From Colwellia psychrerythraea (GTDB lineage Bacteria > Pseudomonadota > Gammaproteobacteria > Enterobacterales > Alteromonadaceae), in NCBI RefSeq assembly GCF_000764225.1, contig NZ_JQED01000053.1, forward strand, positions 62,001 through 126,000: DNA of 64,000 nucleotides, read 5' to 3'. Within the stretch, counting starts at the first letter, position 1; each line of letters starts with the position of its first letter. Made by a program: the position numbers and the translations under genes. The notes below the pieces were generated by a model. The model was given only the letters and a program-made list of their open reading frames with translations, did no database searches and had not been told where the DNA came from. This document shows positions 1-8,904 of the stretch, piece by piece.

Positions 1-2
1 GC

Positions 3-188
3 AGTGTTATATATCGTGGTTTAGCCGCCGTGATTGTCGGCGGGTTAGCCTTTAGTACTCTATTTACAATAGTACTACTGCCATGCTTGTTAAGACTATC
101 TAAGCACGACTTTTTCTTAGGTCAGAATCTAGATCATAGTAAACAAAATACAGTACAACAATTACCAAGCGATCGCGTGAAAGCGTAA
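3..188 (+). CDS. RND efflux pump permease, C-terminal end (partial)
   Basis: This is the last 61 codons of a gene that begins before the window. The translation starts with a hydrophobic stretch (GLAAVIVGGLAFSTLFTIVL, then LPCLL) that matches the final transmembrane helix of HAE/RND-type inner-membrane pumps, followed by a short polar cytoplasmic tail ending in DRVKA. The stop codon is at 186-188. The periplasmic adaptor follows 29 bases later in the same direction, so the two probably form an operon with the pump gene first. Family-level identity is inferred from the helix and the neighbour; substrate cannot be told. Confidence 0.75.
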   Translation, partial: SVIYRGLAAVIVGGLAFSTLFTIVLLPCLLRLSKHDFFLGQNLDHSKQNTVQQLPSDRVKA

Positions 189-217
189 TAGCAACTCAAG
201 AGATTAAGGAACAAATC

Positions 218-1387
218 ATGAATAATTTAATGCTAACAAATGTTGTACCATCGAACTTAACACCAGCGAGAAACAAATCGAGTAAAGTCAATTTGTATAG
301 TTCTGCGCTAATAACTTTTACCTTTATCTCTGCTATTGCTTTGCTGAATATTTGCCAAAAAGCCAATGCAGCAGAAACGACAGAAAAACCAGCACACTTA
401 GTCAGTGTTGAATCAGTTAAAAAAGAGCAGGTAAAACCAAGCATTTGGCTACCTGCTAATGTCATTAGCCGTAAAAATTCGCCAATATCTGCAGAGCAAA
501 CAGGTCAGTTGCTGTGGATCGAAGATGTTGGCAGTCAAGTTAAAAAAGGCCAACTATTAGCACAAATTGACGATCGTCATTTGAAATTACAATTGGCCAG
601 ACAACGTGCACAGGTGAAACAACATCAAGCTGATGTCGATTATCTTACGGGCCAGAAAGCACGATTTTTAAAGTTACGTGAAAAAAACAATTCAGCATTA
701 AGTGAATATGAACGGGTTAATAAGGACTTAACTATTGCGATTAATGAAGTTGCTGCGCTGAATATATCAGTTGAGCAAACCTTACTTTCTTTAGAGAAAA
801 CGGTCATTAGAGCACCGTTTTCAGGCAATATTAGCCAGCGGTTTGCCCATATTGGAGAGTTGATTTCAATTGGTCGACCGTTAGTGCAACTGATTGATAC
901 TAAGAACCTTGATATTAAAATTGCTGCGCCAATTTCAATTGCTCCCTTTTTGCAACGAGGCAGTAAAGTGATGGTCAAGTGGAATCAAAACTTGCTTGAG
1001 TTACCTGTACGTACTTGGAGTCAAGCGGGCGATCAAGCTTCACGTACCTTTGATGTGAGACTTGCGGCTGATGGTGTAGCGATGTTAGCAGGAACTGCGG
1101 TGACGGTTTCTTTGCCAAAACAATCCCCTAAAGAAGCTATTTTAGTGCCACGTGATGCCTTAATGTTGAGAGAAAATGAAACGTACGTATTAACCATAGA
1201 TAACGACCAACAAGCTCAAAAAGTTTCCGTGCTGGTTGGTCAAGGTGTGAACCGTTGGGTTTCAGTAACGGGGGCTTTATCGGTCAATGATAGTGTGGTT
1301 GTTCGCGGCGGAGAGCGTTTACAAAGTGGCGAGAAAGTGAGATTTATTGAAGATAAAAAAGAGGGACTCGTGGCAAATGTAAATTAA
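218..1387 (+). CDS. RND efflux periplasmic adaptor (membrane fusion protein)
   Basis: This 389-aa protein should link an inner-membrane RND pump to an outer-membrane channel. A polar N-terminus is followed by a hydrophobic segment (about residues 27-45) and an ANA-AE cleavage-like site. Then come a first lipoyl/biotinyl-like half (QTGQLLWIEDVGSQVKKGQL), an alpha-helical hairpin rich in Gln, Lys and Glu (about 115-180), the second lipoyl half (VIRAPFSGNISQRFAHIGEL) and beta-barrel and membrane-proximal domains. The ATG at 218 follows an AAGGA ribosome site. It lies directly downstream of the pump fragment, so they are probably co-transcribed, in an order (pump then adaptor) that is less common than adaptor first. 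Confidence 0.88.
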   Translation: MNNLMLTNVVPSNLTPARNKSSKVNLYSSALITFTFISAIALLNICQKANAAETTEKPAHLVSVESVKKEQVKPSIWLPANVISRKNSPISAEQTGQLLWIEDVGSQVKKGQLLAQIDDRHLKLQLARQRAQVKQHQADVDYLTGQKARFLKLREKNNSALSEYERVNKDLTIAINEVAALNISVEQTLLSLEKTVIRAPFSGNISQRFAHIGELISIGRPLVQLIDTKNLDIKIAAPISIAPFLQRGSKVMVKWNQNLLELPVRTWSQAGDQASRTFDVRLAADGVAMLAGTAVTVSLPKQSPKEAILVPRDALMLRENETYVLTIDNDQQAQKVSVLVGQGVNRWVSVTGALSVNDSVVVRGGERLQSGEKVRFIEDKKEGLVANVN

Positions 1388-1459
1388 GTGGTTTACTCAT
1401 AGCTCAGCACTTATTCAGTTTTGCTTACAAGGTTAGATAGAACCTGGTTAAGTAAGCTC

Positions 1460-1492
1460 AGCCGACTCGTGTGGCCACGTGTCGGCTTTTTT
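1460..1492 (+). terminator. Rho-independent terminator after the RND operon
   Basis: AGCCGAC-T-CGTG pairs with CACG-T-GTCGGCT around a short loop and is followed by a T-run. It lies between the convergent adaptor gene (+) and alkaline phosphatase gene (-), so it mainly ends the efflux operon. Confidence 0.85.
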
Positions 1493-1507
1493 ATTGCTAT
1501 TTTTTGT

Positions 1508-2944
1508 TTAGCTTTTACCGAGTAAAGTAAATATTTTTTTGGCAATATCGGTATTATCTATTTGTCCCTTAAATAGCTCACTACCCTTACCAAAGGCATA
1601 TACAGGAACATCTACTGCGGTATGTGTACCTGAGTGACTAATTGAACCCCAGCCAGTATTTGTTTTGATATCTATCATTTTTTTAAGGGTTATCAAAATA
1701 GGACCCTCAACTCTAGGTGCCCACTTACCTTGTTTTTGAGCTTCTGATAACTGTTGGTATGCATCGACAATCTTAATACCTGCTTGTTTTGCCGATAATA
1801 ACAAATTCATTTCTTCAGAAGATATTTCAAAATTTAATGTTGCATTGACCTGTTGCAAAGATAGGTTATTGTTGGCAAAGGTTTTGGCAAATGCTTGAGG
1901 AGAAAGTGGCAGTGTTCTTAGTATCTCGGGTTGCCATAGGTATTTACTGTGTATGTCTTTATCAGATTTAGCTGTTTTTCTTCCAATACTAAGCCCACCA
2001 GTGCTGTGGTCTGCTGTAAGTACAACTAAGGTATCTGGGTTGTTAGCGACATACTCTTCTAGATAAGCGATTGTATGTGCTAGATCATCCATTTCTGCCA
2101 TAGCAGCACCAATGTCTCTTCCATGGCCTGCCCAATCAATTTGACTAGCTTCAATCAACATGAAATAGCCATTGGAATTATTTAGTTGTTTTGTGGCCGC
2201 TTTTGTCATCAACGATAAACGATGGTGCTCTTTATCATCTAGCGCCCAAGGTAAGCCACTATCACCAAAAAGACCGAGTACAGGTTTATCTAATGTGAGT
2301 GTTGATAATTGTTTATAATCATCGATGTATTGAAAGCCGGCTGCTTTAAATTCGTTGACTAAATTTCGATCTTCTCGGATAAAGTATTTCCAGCCGCCAC
2401 CAAAATAAACATCGGCTTTTATGCCATTATCGATATAACTATCAGCAATGGCATTGTAGTTATTTCTGTTTTCGTTATGAGAAAGGTAAGAAGCCGGTGT
2501 TGCATGATTTATTTGAGAAGTCACAACGACCCCTGTTCTTTTTCCTTGCTGCTTAGCCCATTCTAAAACAGTCAACAGTGGTTTTTTTGTAACATCAACA
2601 GAGATTGCATCATTATAAGTTTTCACCCCTGTCGCGAGTGCGGTAGCAGCGGCAGCTGAATCTGTGATGTATCCTGATACTTTAGCTGGGTAGGTACTAC
2701 TTGAGCCGACATAATGTTTATCAAATACACTCTGTTCTATTGCAAGGGTCGTTGGATCATCATTAAAATAACGATAAGCTGTGGTATAAGCGGGCCCCAT
2801 ACCATCGCCAACTATCATGATGATGTTTTTAGGGGTGCTAGGAGAAGAAACAGATTTATCAGCTGAGACATCACTAGAATATTCAGCTGAAGTACAAGCA
2901 CCCAATGCTAGGGTGATACAAACGGTAGAAAGTAGTCTTTTCAT
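1508..2944 (-). CDS. Alkaline phosphatase lipoprotein (PhoA superfamily)
   Basis: This 478-aa exported phosphomonoesterase probably strips phosphate from nucleotides released outside the cell or in the periplasm. The N-terminus is a lipoprotein signal with lipobox LGAC (Cys17). The metal-binding Asp lies in IVGDGMG (about 44-50). The nucleophile serine is in DSAAAATALATG (Ser96), the classical alkaline phosphatase motif. Further metal ligands are in LTADHSTGG and in SHSGTHTAVD near the C-terminus. It is the last gene of a minus-strand unit rutR-like / nuclease / phosphatase, with a 40-base gap to the nuclease. That context suggests a nucleotidase role; substrate range is inferred. Confidence 0.9.
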   Translation of the reverse strand: MKRLLSTVCITLALGACTSAEYSSDVSADKSVSSPSTPKNIIMIVGDGMGPAYTTAYRYFNDDPTTLAIEQSVFDKHYVGSSSTYPAKVSGYITDSAAAATALATGVKTYNDAISVDVTKKPLLTVLEWAKQQGKRTGVVVTSQINHATPASYLSHNENRNNYNAIADSYIDNGIKADVYFGGGWKYFIREDRNLVNEFKAAGFQYIDDYKQLSTLTLDKPVLGLFGDSGLPWALDDKEHHRLSLMTKAATKQLNNSNGYFMLIEASQIDWAGHGRDIGAAMAEMDDLAHTIAYLEEYVANNPDTLVVLTADHSTGGLSIGRKTAKSDKDIHSKYLWQPEILRTLPLSPQAFAKTFANNNLSLQQVNATLNFEISSEEMNLLLSAKQAGIKIVDAYQQLSEAQKQGKWAPRVEGPILITLKKMIDIKTNTGWGSISHSGTHTAVDVPVYAFGKGSELFKGQIDNTDIAKKIFTLLGKS

Positions 2945-2984
2945 TTTGTTAATTCTTCGTCGTTAATAGTGATAAATATTACAA

Positions 2985-4169
2985 TTAGTTCTTTGTGGTT
3001 AACTCTACCCATACAAGTCGGTGATCTGATGAAGCACGGCGATCCTTGATCAAACGGTAGCTTTCTTCGCTTTTTAAAGGCCAAAAGATACCTGAGTCTT
3101 TTAGCGTCAGGCCTAAAACAGAGGCTAATACATAATCTACTCTCATACCCCAATTTGAAGTATGGTATTTAGCATTTTGATTATCAGGTTTATGTAATTG
3201 TCCCGCTTGACTATAAGGCATGGCGTCTTGAATTTTAGCATGGTTTAATAATGAGGAAATTCCGGCTTTGATCGCATTACCTTCAACAGTCGTTGCATTA
3301 AAGTCACCCAAGATAACAAAAGTTTGATCAGTTTTAAGGCCACCTTTTTCTCCATTATCATCATAGATATAGTCAGCTAGTCCAGGAGAAATATAATCAT
3401 GCCAAAATCTTATTTCATCATGATTTCGCTTGCCATTTCTATCCTCCGGCCCGTCAAACACTGGTGGAGTAGGATGGCTTGCAAGAACATGTATAGCTTT
3501 ACCATTGACTAAAACGGGTACATCCCAATGAGACTTTGATGATAACCTTAATGCTTGCCACGTTGATTGGCTGTACCAAGGTGTGTTTGTTTCTGCATCG
3601 ATTGGCATAAGTGCATTTGGCATATCATGCCATTTGAAATGTTGAAAACTTCTAATATTATCAAGGTCTATTGGATATTTTGATAACAGTGCCATACCAA
3701 AGTGGCCTGGAAAGTGACCATAACCGTATCCATCACCAGGCAATTTGCCTTTTTTACCGTCACCATCAATATCTAAACCTGAATTTACACCAGTATTCAC
3801 TGGACCTTGATAAAAGTATGGGAAGTCAATGGCCTTCTGGCCGTGTTGGCTTTTATTTAGGTAGTTATTAATAAAACTTTTTAAGGCTTGATTGTTATCG
3901 TTGAGGTAATCAAATTCATTGAGCAAAATAATATCAGGGTTAACTCTTTGTATTATTTCGGCAATATTCTTTATTTGCTGATGATCACTGGCTAACGCGT
4001 CAGCAAGTGTTTTGTTTGAAACATGAGCTGGCTCGCCACGTTTATGTTCACTATAATTTAATGCTTCCATACTGACATTGAAGGTGGCTATTTTTAATGT
4101 CGTTGCATGTACATATGTCATAGGGGAAAGTCCGCAGAATAGTAAGGCAAATATCAGAAGCTTTTTCAT
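2985..4169 (-). CDS. Exported endonuclease/exonuclease/phosphatase family protein
   Basis: This 394-aa protein has a clear signal peptide (MKKLLIFALLFCGLSPMTYVHA). The body is an EEP (DNase I-like) fold: IATFNVSMEAL at the start (metal/phosphate Asn), PDIILLNEFDY with the metal-binding Glu, VILGDFNATTVEGNA (Asp and Asn), and a C-terminal SSDHRLVW with the catalytic Asp-His. An acidic Gly-rich insert (around residues 133-150) may be a Ca-binding or surface loop. It lies 18 bases downstream of the rutR-like gene and upstream of an alkaline phosphatase, so a secreted nuclease that feeds nucleotides to the phosphatase is likely. A phospholipid or sugar phosphodiesterase is the alternative. Confidence 0.82.
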   Translation of the reverse strand: MKKLLIFALLFCGLSPMTYVHATTLKIATFNVSMEALNYSEHKRGEPAHVSNKTLADALASDHQQIKNIAEIIQRVNPDIILLNEFDYLNDNNQALKSFINNYLNKSQHGQKAIDFPYFYQGPVNTGVNSGLDIDGDGKKGKLPGDGYGYGHFPGHFGMALLSKYPIDLDNIRSFQHFKWHDMPNALMPIDAETNTPWYSQSTWQALRLSSKSHWDVPVLVNGKAIHVLASHPTPPVFDGPEDRNGKRNHDEIRFWHDYISPGLADYIYDDNGEKGGLKTDQTFVILGDFNATTVEGNAIKAGISSLLNHAKIQDAMPYSQAGQLHKPDNQNAKYHTSNWGMRVDYVLASVLGLTLKDSGIFWPLKSEESYRLIKDRRASSDHRLVWVELTTKN

Positions 4170-4187
4170 TATAATCTCTTGAATTAA

Positions 4188-4820
4188 TTAAGTTAAGCCG
4201 CAACCACGGAGAATGATGTCACACAGAAAAGCGATAACCTGCTCAACATCTTCTTCTTCGAAATCTGCTCGGTTCATTATGGTCAAAATTTGTGTTTCAA
4301 AATCAGCGTAGTGCTGAGTTGCCGACCAAATAAGAAAAATGAGATGGACAGGGTCAACATTGGCCATTTCACCATTATCTATCCACTGTTGAAATAATTT
4401 AGCTTTTTCTCTAACCCATTGGCGTTGGTAGGTACGAGCGTAATCCTTTAAATGCTGAGCACCTTGGATGATCTCCATGGCATAGATTTTTGAAGATTCA
4501 GGGTGATTAAATGACATCCTTACTTTCGCTTCAATAAACTTTTCTATGGCGACTTTTGGACCTTGATCGGCTTCGATATCACCAATACCTTCATCCCACA
4601 TCTCCAGAGTATGCTCTAGAACTGCATGATAGATGTTTTCTTTGTTTTTAAAATAATAGAGAATATTGGCTTTAGGTAGTTCGGCGCGATCAGCGATAGA
4701 TTGCACTGTTGCTCCTCTGTATCCCTGTAAAACAAATTCGGTTCTGGCAGCAGTTAGGATTTTTACTTGGCTTTTTGCCCTTATATTACCTGTCTTCTTT
4801 TCTAAAATTTCGCTGGTCAT
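4188..4820 (-). CDS. rutR: TetR-family regulator, RutR-like
   Basis: This 210-aa repressor has an N-terminal TetR helix-turn-helix (about residues 20-65, with SIADRAELPKANILYYFKNK). Its C-terminal domain carries HLIFLIWSATQHYADF, which as I recall closely matches the ligand domain of E. coli RutR, the uracil/thymine-sensing repressor. The operator known for RutR (TTGACCA-N2-TGGTCAA) recurs upstream of nucleoside genes in this window and, in degenerate form, at 4929-4944 upstream of this gene, which suggests autoregulation. It heads a minus-strand unit with the exported nuclease and the alkaline phosphatase. No rutABCDEFG pyrimidine-degradation genes are seen here, so the regulon appears shifted to nucleoside use. 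The ligand (uracil, thymine or another product) is inferred. Confidence 0.82.
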   Translation of the reverse strand: MTSEILEKKTGNIRAKSQVKILTAARTEFVLQGYRGATVQSIADRAELPKANILYYFKNKENIYHAVLEHTLEMWDEGIGDIEADQGPKVAIEKFIEAKVRMSFNHPESSKIYAMEIIQGAQHLKDYARTYQRQWVREKAKLFQQWIDNGEMANVDPVHLIFLIWSATQHYADFETQILTIMNRADFEEEDVEQVIAFLCDIILRGCGLT

Positions 4821-4928
4821 GTTTTTGCTCAGTGTTCGTTGTTGTATACATGATTGTTTTCATGAGTATTTTTATGGGACTTTTTACCAGTCACACCGTC
4901 ATAAGTCACACACTTTTTGAAATTATTA

Positions 4929-4944
4929 TTAACCATTTAGTCAG
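4929..4944. promoter_or_regulatory. Candidate RutR-like operator upstream of rutR
   Basis: TTAACCATTTAGTCAG matches 11 of the 14 defined positions of TTGACCA-N2-TGGTCAA. It lies 109 bases upstream of the rutR-like start, so it could mediate autoregulation of the rutR-nuclease-phosphatase unit. It is one of the weaker sites. Confidence 0.45.
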
Positions 4945-5192
4945 TTAATCGAAGATTGTGCATTACGTATCTATTATTTATCTACGCTGTAAATGTAATT
5001 TATTAAAAAGGAAAAGTACATCATATCGTCGCTTAATTCTATTTCTATTATGAATAAGCCAAAAGCCCTGCTTTTAATAATATTTTCTCTTATGTAATGA
5101 TAAGGGAATATTAAAACCACCTATTAAGTTAGGATTCTACTAGCCGTTAGTACCATTATAATCAGGCTTTACAGTGATTCTATAGTGCTTAG

Positions 5193-5208
5193 TTGACCAC
5201 TTGGTATG
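5193..5208. promoter_or_regulatory. Candidate RutR-like operator upstream of TonB receptor
   Basis: TTGACCACTTGGTATG has one perfect half-site (TTGACCA) and a partial second half; 11 of 14 positions match. It lies 335 bases upstream of the TonB receptor start, far but within the same divergent region. Confidence 0.5.
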
Positions 5209-5543
5209 TTTCTTATATTAAAATGTAATTAAAATCATGCTTATTGATAACAATATTTTATATGCGAGTGATTTTTGACATTAGCATTATAGATATATTT
5301 AGAAATATCTATTAAGGTGTTGATTTTTATGCTTATTAAATATTTATTTTAAAAAGCATTAAACTGGTCAGATGTTTTTGTTTTCAATGATTTAACATAG
5401 ATGTAAAAAGATGTAATGAAAATGCAACAAAAGTCTGCTTTAATTTCATTCGAAATGAAAAACAGAGCAATTGGTTAACTTTTATATTGCTTACATATAA
5501 TAATAAAAAATACCATTTTAATAACCAAACAAAGGAATAACAG

Positions 5544-8500
5544 ATGAAAACTCATCGTCTATCATATATAAGTAGTGCGTTAGTTCTTGCTCTTGGGCTA
5601 TCAACTTCAGCACTTGCAAATACCACAACATCCGCCATTAAAGGTAATATTAGTGGCCCTAATGGTCAGGCTGCAGCGGGAACACAAATTACCATTGTTC
5701 ACGTGCCATCAGGAACGACTAAAACGGCTACAGTAAATGATTCCGGTCTATTCACCGCAAAAGGTTTGAGAGTTGGCGGACCCTACCGAATTATTGTTGA
5801 CTCAAATGAATTTGAAGATACAACAGTTAAAGATATTTTTTTAACATTGGGTGAAACGTACCCGCTAAATGTAGCATTAAATCCAGAAAGCTCATTGGAG
5901 ACCATTGTTGTTACGGGTCGCTCAATAAGCATGCAGTCAGGTGGTACAGGACCAGCCGCTCACTTTAACTCTGATGACTTAAAATATGCCCCGTCTATAA
6001 ATCGTGATATTAAAGATATTGTTCGCATCGACCCACGTATTTACATTGATGAAAGTCGTAGCGATGCTATTCAGTGTGGTGGTGGTAACCCAAGGTTTAA
6101 CAGTTTAACTGTTGATGGCGTTCGTATGAATGATAGCTTTGGTTTAAATGATAATGGTTATCCAACGACACGTATTCCTTTTTCTTATGACTCCATTGAT
6201 CAAGTATCGGTTGAACTTGCGCCATTTGATGTAAAATATGGCGGTTTTACTTCTTGTAACATCAATGCGGTAACAAAATCAGGCACAAATGAAGTGCATG
6301 GTAGTTTCTTCTACGATTACAGCAATGATTCAATGAAAGGTGACAGCATTGAAGGTGAAGACCAAGATAATGGTGATTACGATGATAAGCGCTATGGTTT
6401 CAATGTAGGTTTACCGTTAATTGAAGATACATTATTTTTATACACTTCTTATGAAAAACTAGATGGTGTGCAATTATTCGAGTATTCACCAATGAGTGGC
6501 AGTGATCCTCAAGTTACCCAAGCTGATATTGACCGTGTAAACCAAATATCGATAGATAAATATGGTTATAACGCGGGTGGTACGCCAGCAAGTAAAGCGG
6601 TTGATGATGAAAAGATTCTTGTTAAATTAGATTGGAATATCAACGAAGATCATCGTGCTAGTTTTGTTTATAACTATAATGATGGTTTTAAATTAGACCA
6701 ATCTGATGAATGGGGCATGACTTTAGATAATCATTTTTATGAGTCTGGCGCTGAATTAAACTCGTTTGTCGGCTCACTAAACTCAGATTGGACAGACAAT
6801 TTCTCTACCGAAGTCAGAGTAGGTCACACCGAACTCGAGAATAGGCAAACATCTTTAGATGCGGCTAGCGGTTTTGGTGAAGTGCAAATTCGTCACAATG
6901 GTACAACTATCTTTTTAGGACCAGATGATTCTCGTCAATCAAATGAAATGAACTGGGAAACTACTACCTTTAAACTCGCCGGTAGTTACTATTTAGATGA
7001 GCATACTATTACTGCTGGTTATGAGTATGAAAGTTTAACGGCATTTAACTTATTTATGCAACATACCATAGGTGAGTATCGCTTTGGCTCTATCGATGAA
7101 TATGAAGCGGGTTTAGCTGATCGTGTTTATTATAATAACTCGGCCGGCACCAATGTACCAAGTGATGCGAGCCAAGAATTTACTTATGGTTTACATACCT
7201 TCTATGTTCAAGATGAATACACCTTAACTGATATTGATATGACGTTAACCGTAGGTTTGCGATATGACCGTTATACTAGTAGCGATAACCCGCGCTATAA
7301 CGCTCAATTTGAAGAACGTTACGGTATTAGAAATGACAAAAATATGGACGGTATTGATTTAATCCAACCACGTGTCGGCTTTAACTGGGCAGTTCAAGAT
7401 AATTTAGAAGTTAGAGGTGGTTTTGGTCTGTATTCAGGCGGTAATCCTAATGTTTGGTTGTCAAACTCCTATTCAAATGATGGTTTAGTAAATATCAGCG
7501 AACGTGCTAAGTACCATAAAGATACCATTGCTATGGATGATGGCAGATTTGACTTATTCAATACGCCTTCTTCAGACCCTCGTGGCCCAGGTTATGGTGT
7601 ACCGCAAGTAATGGTAGATTCGATTCAAGATCTCGATGAACTTAGTGGTAATGGCTCTGTTAATGCAACCGACCCAAATTTTGAAATTCCATCAGAATGG
7701 AAATATGCCTTAGGTGCTACTTATACTACCGATAATGATTATGTCATTTCTGCAGATATTTTGCATAACCGTAAGCAAGATTCTGCGACAATTCGTGACT
7801 ACAATTTAGAATATGACGGTACCACATTCGATGGACGTCCGACCTATAAAGAAGTTACTCATGCTGATGGCATTGATAATGTCTCTAACGAATATGTGTT
7901 AACAAATACTAATCGTGATGGAAAATCTACGATAATTTCATTAGCGTTAAGTAAAAGTTTTGATTTTGGTTTAGATGCTTCATTTGGTTACTCATATACT
8001 AGCTCTGAAGATGCTAATCCAATGACGAGTGCAGTTGCCGGCTCTAACTACGGCAACCTAGCAACAACTGATGCACTTAACCCGCCAATTACCACATCAA
8101 ACTATGAGATTCCGCATCGCTTTACCATGAACCTAAGTTATGGTGTTGAACTTATTGGCGGCCTTGAAACACGCTTTAGCTTATTTGGTCAAGCAAGTGA
8201 AGGACAAGCTTATTCATTTACGTATGACAATTCAGACCGTGCATTTGGTGATGATAACTGGCAAGGCGATCGTCAGTTAGTTTATATACCGACAGCTGAT
8301 GATATTAAAGTTGGTAATGTTGTTTATGACCCAGGCTTTGATGTAGCTGCATTTGATGCCTTCATTGAGTCAGAAGGGTTAGCTCGTGGTCAAACAACAG
8401 GTCGTAATGCACAAAATGCCGATTGGTATGTAAGTTTTGATATTAAAATTAACCAAGAGATTCCTGGTTTAATTGAAGGTCATCGCGGCAACGCATTCTT

Positions 8501-8705
8501 TATCATTAAAAATGTAGGTAATATGATCAATGATGATTGGGGCGTGATGAAACAAGGTGAATTCGTTGGTAATCGTATGGTTGAGATGTCAGTTAAAGAT
8601 GGTAAATACCATTATGAAAACTTTAACAGTGGTAACGAAGATCAAAACTTCTACAAGGAATCTTCCGTGTGGGAAATGCGTGTAGGGGTAAGTTACGACT
8701 TTTAA
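5544..8705 (+). CDS. TonB-dependent outer-membrane receptor with N-terminal carboxypeptidase-regulatory-like domain
   Basis: This 1053-aa receptor has a signal peptide ending near ALA-NTT. A beta-sandwich (CarboxypepD_reg-like) domain at about residues 30-125 follows, then a TonB-box-like ETIVVTG. The plug domain holds FNSLTVDGVRMNDSFG and the segment VELAPFDVKYGGFTS, and a long aromatic-rich beta-barrel ends in terminal Phe (VGVSYDF). This is the Oar-like class of very large receptors. A ribosome site AAAGGAA lies before the ATG. A terminator at 8768-8798 follows, so it is monocistronic. Neighbours (nuclease, phosphatase, cdd-deoA) and the operator at 5193 suggest uptake of nucleic-acid fragments or nucleosides. 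The substrate is inferred, not read from the protein. Confidence 0.88.
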   Translation: MKTHRLSYISSALVLALGLSTSALANTTTSAIKGNISGPNGQAAAGTQITIVHVPSGTTKTATVNDSGLFTAKGLRVGGPYRIIVDSNEFEDTTVKDIFLTLGETYPLNVALNPESSLETIVVTGRSISMQSGGTGPAAHFNSDDLKYAPSINRDIKDIVRIDPRIYIDESRSDAIQCGGGNPRFNSLTVDGVRMNDSFGLNDNGYPTTRIPFSYDSIDQVSVELAPFDVKYGGFTSCNINAVTKSGTNEVHGSFFYDYSNDSMKGDSIEGEDQDNGDYDDKRYGFNVGLPLIEDTLFLYTSYEKLDGVQLFEYSPMSGSDPQVTQADIDRVNQISIDKYGYNAGGTPASKAVDDEKILVKLDWNINEDHRASFVYNYNDGFKLDQSDEWGMTLDNHFYESGAELNSFVGSLNSDWTDNFSTEVRVGHTELENRQTSLDAASGFGEVQIRHNGTTIFLGPDDSRQSNEMNWETTTFKLAGSYYLDEHTITAGYEYESLTAFNLFMQHTIGEYRFGSIDEYEAGLADRVYYNNSAGTNVPSDASQEFTYGLHTFYVQDEYTLTDIDMTLTVGLRYDRYTSSDNPRYNAQFEERYGIRNDKNMDGIDLIQPRVGFNWAVQDNLEVRGGFGLYSGGNPNVWLSNSYSNDGLVNISERAKYHKDTIAMDDGRFDLFNTPSSDPRGPGYGVPQVMVDSIQDLDELSGNGSVNATDPNFEIPSEWKYALGATYTTDNDYVISADILHNRKQDSATIRDYNLEYDGTTFDGRPTYKEVTHADGIDNVSNEYVLTNTNRDGKSTIISLALSKSFDFGLDASFGYSYTSSEDANPMTSAVAGSNYGNLATTDALNPPITTSNYEIPHRFTMNLSYGVELIGGLETRFSLFGQASEGQAYSFTYDNSDRAFGDDNWQGDRQLVYIPTADDIKVGNVVYDPGFDVAAFDAFIESEGLARGQTTGRNAQNADWYVSFDIKINQEIPGLIEGHRGNAFFIIKNVGNMINDDWGVMKQGEFVGNRMVEMSVKDGKYHYENFNSGNEDQNFYKESSVWEMRVGVSYDF

Positions 8706-8767
8706 TGACCCAATTATTAAGTGTGTTAGTTGAAAATAATTAATGCTTACTAGTCAATAAAATATAA

Positions 8768-8798
8768 AGCCATACTGAAAAGTATGGCTTTTTTTTTT
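8768..8798 (+). terminator. Rho-independent terminator after TonB receptor
   Basis: A 9-bp perfect stem AGCCATACT / AGTATGGCT with a GAAA loop is followed by ten or more T. Confidence 0.92.
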
Positions 8799-8836
8799 GG
8801 CTAATGGAATAACGGGCGTTTTAGTCTATTTACAAC

Positions 8837-8852
8837 TTGACCATATGGTCAA
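8837..8852. promoter_or_regulatory. RutR-like operator upstream of cdd-deoA (perfect)
   Basis: TTGACCATATGGTCAA is a perfect palindrome matching all 14 defined positions of the RutR consensus. It ends 52 bases before the cdd start, where it would overlap or flank the promoter. Confidence 0.82.
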
Positions 8853-8904
8853 CAATGCTATATTACTATAATAAATACAGCAAATTATCTAAAGGCATGT
8901 ATAG

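Larger units (their letters stand above)
4821..5543. other. Long divergent intergenic region, rutR-like / TonB receptor
   Basis: About 720 bases without a convincing gene separate the rutR-like gene (-) from the TonB receptor (+). It holds two RutR-like operator candidates (4929-4944 and 5193-5208) and a near-palindrome TTTCATTCGAAATGAAA at 5444-5460 close to the receptor. The short open frames here lack ribosome sites and look like chance. Confidence 0.6.

Noticed and set aside
4883..4910. Repeated GTCACA upstream of the rutR-like gene as a CRP site
   Set aside because: The two copies are direct, not inverted, and do not give TGTGA-N6-TCACA.
5356..5371. TGGTCAG upstream of the TonB receptor as another operator
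   Set aside because: The matching half is isolated; the other side shows no resemblance.
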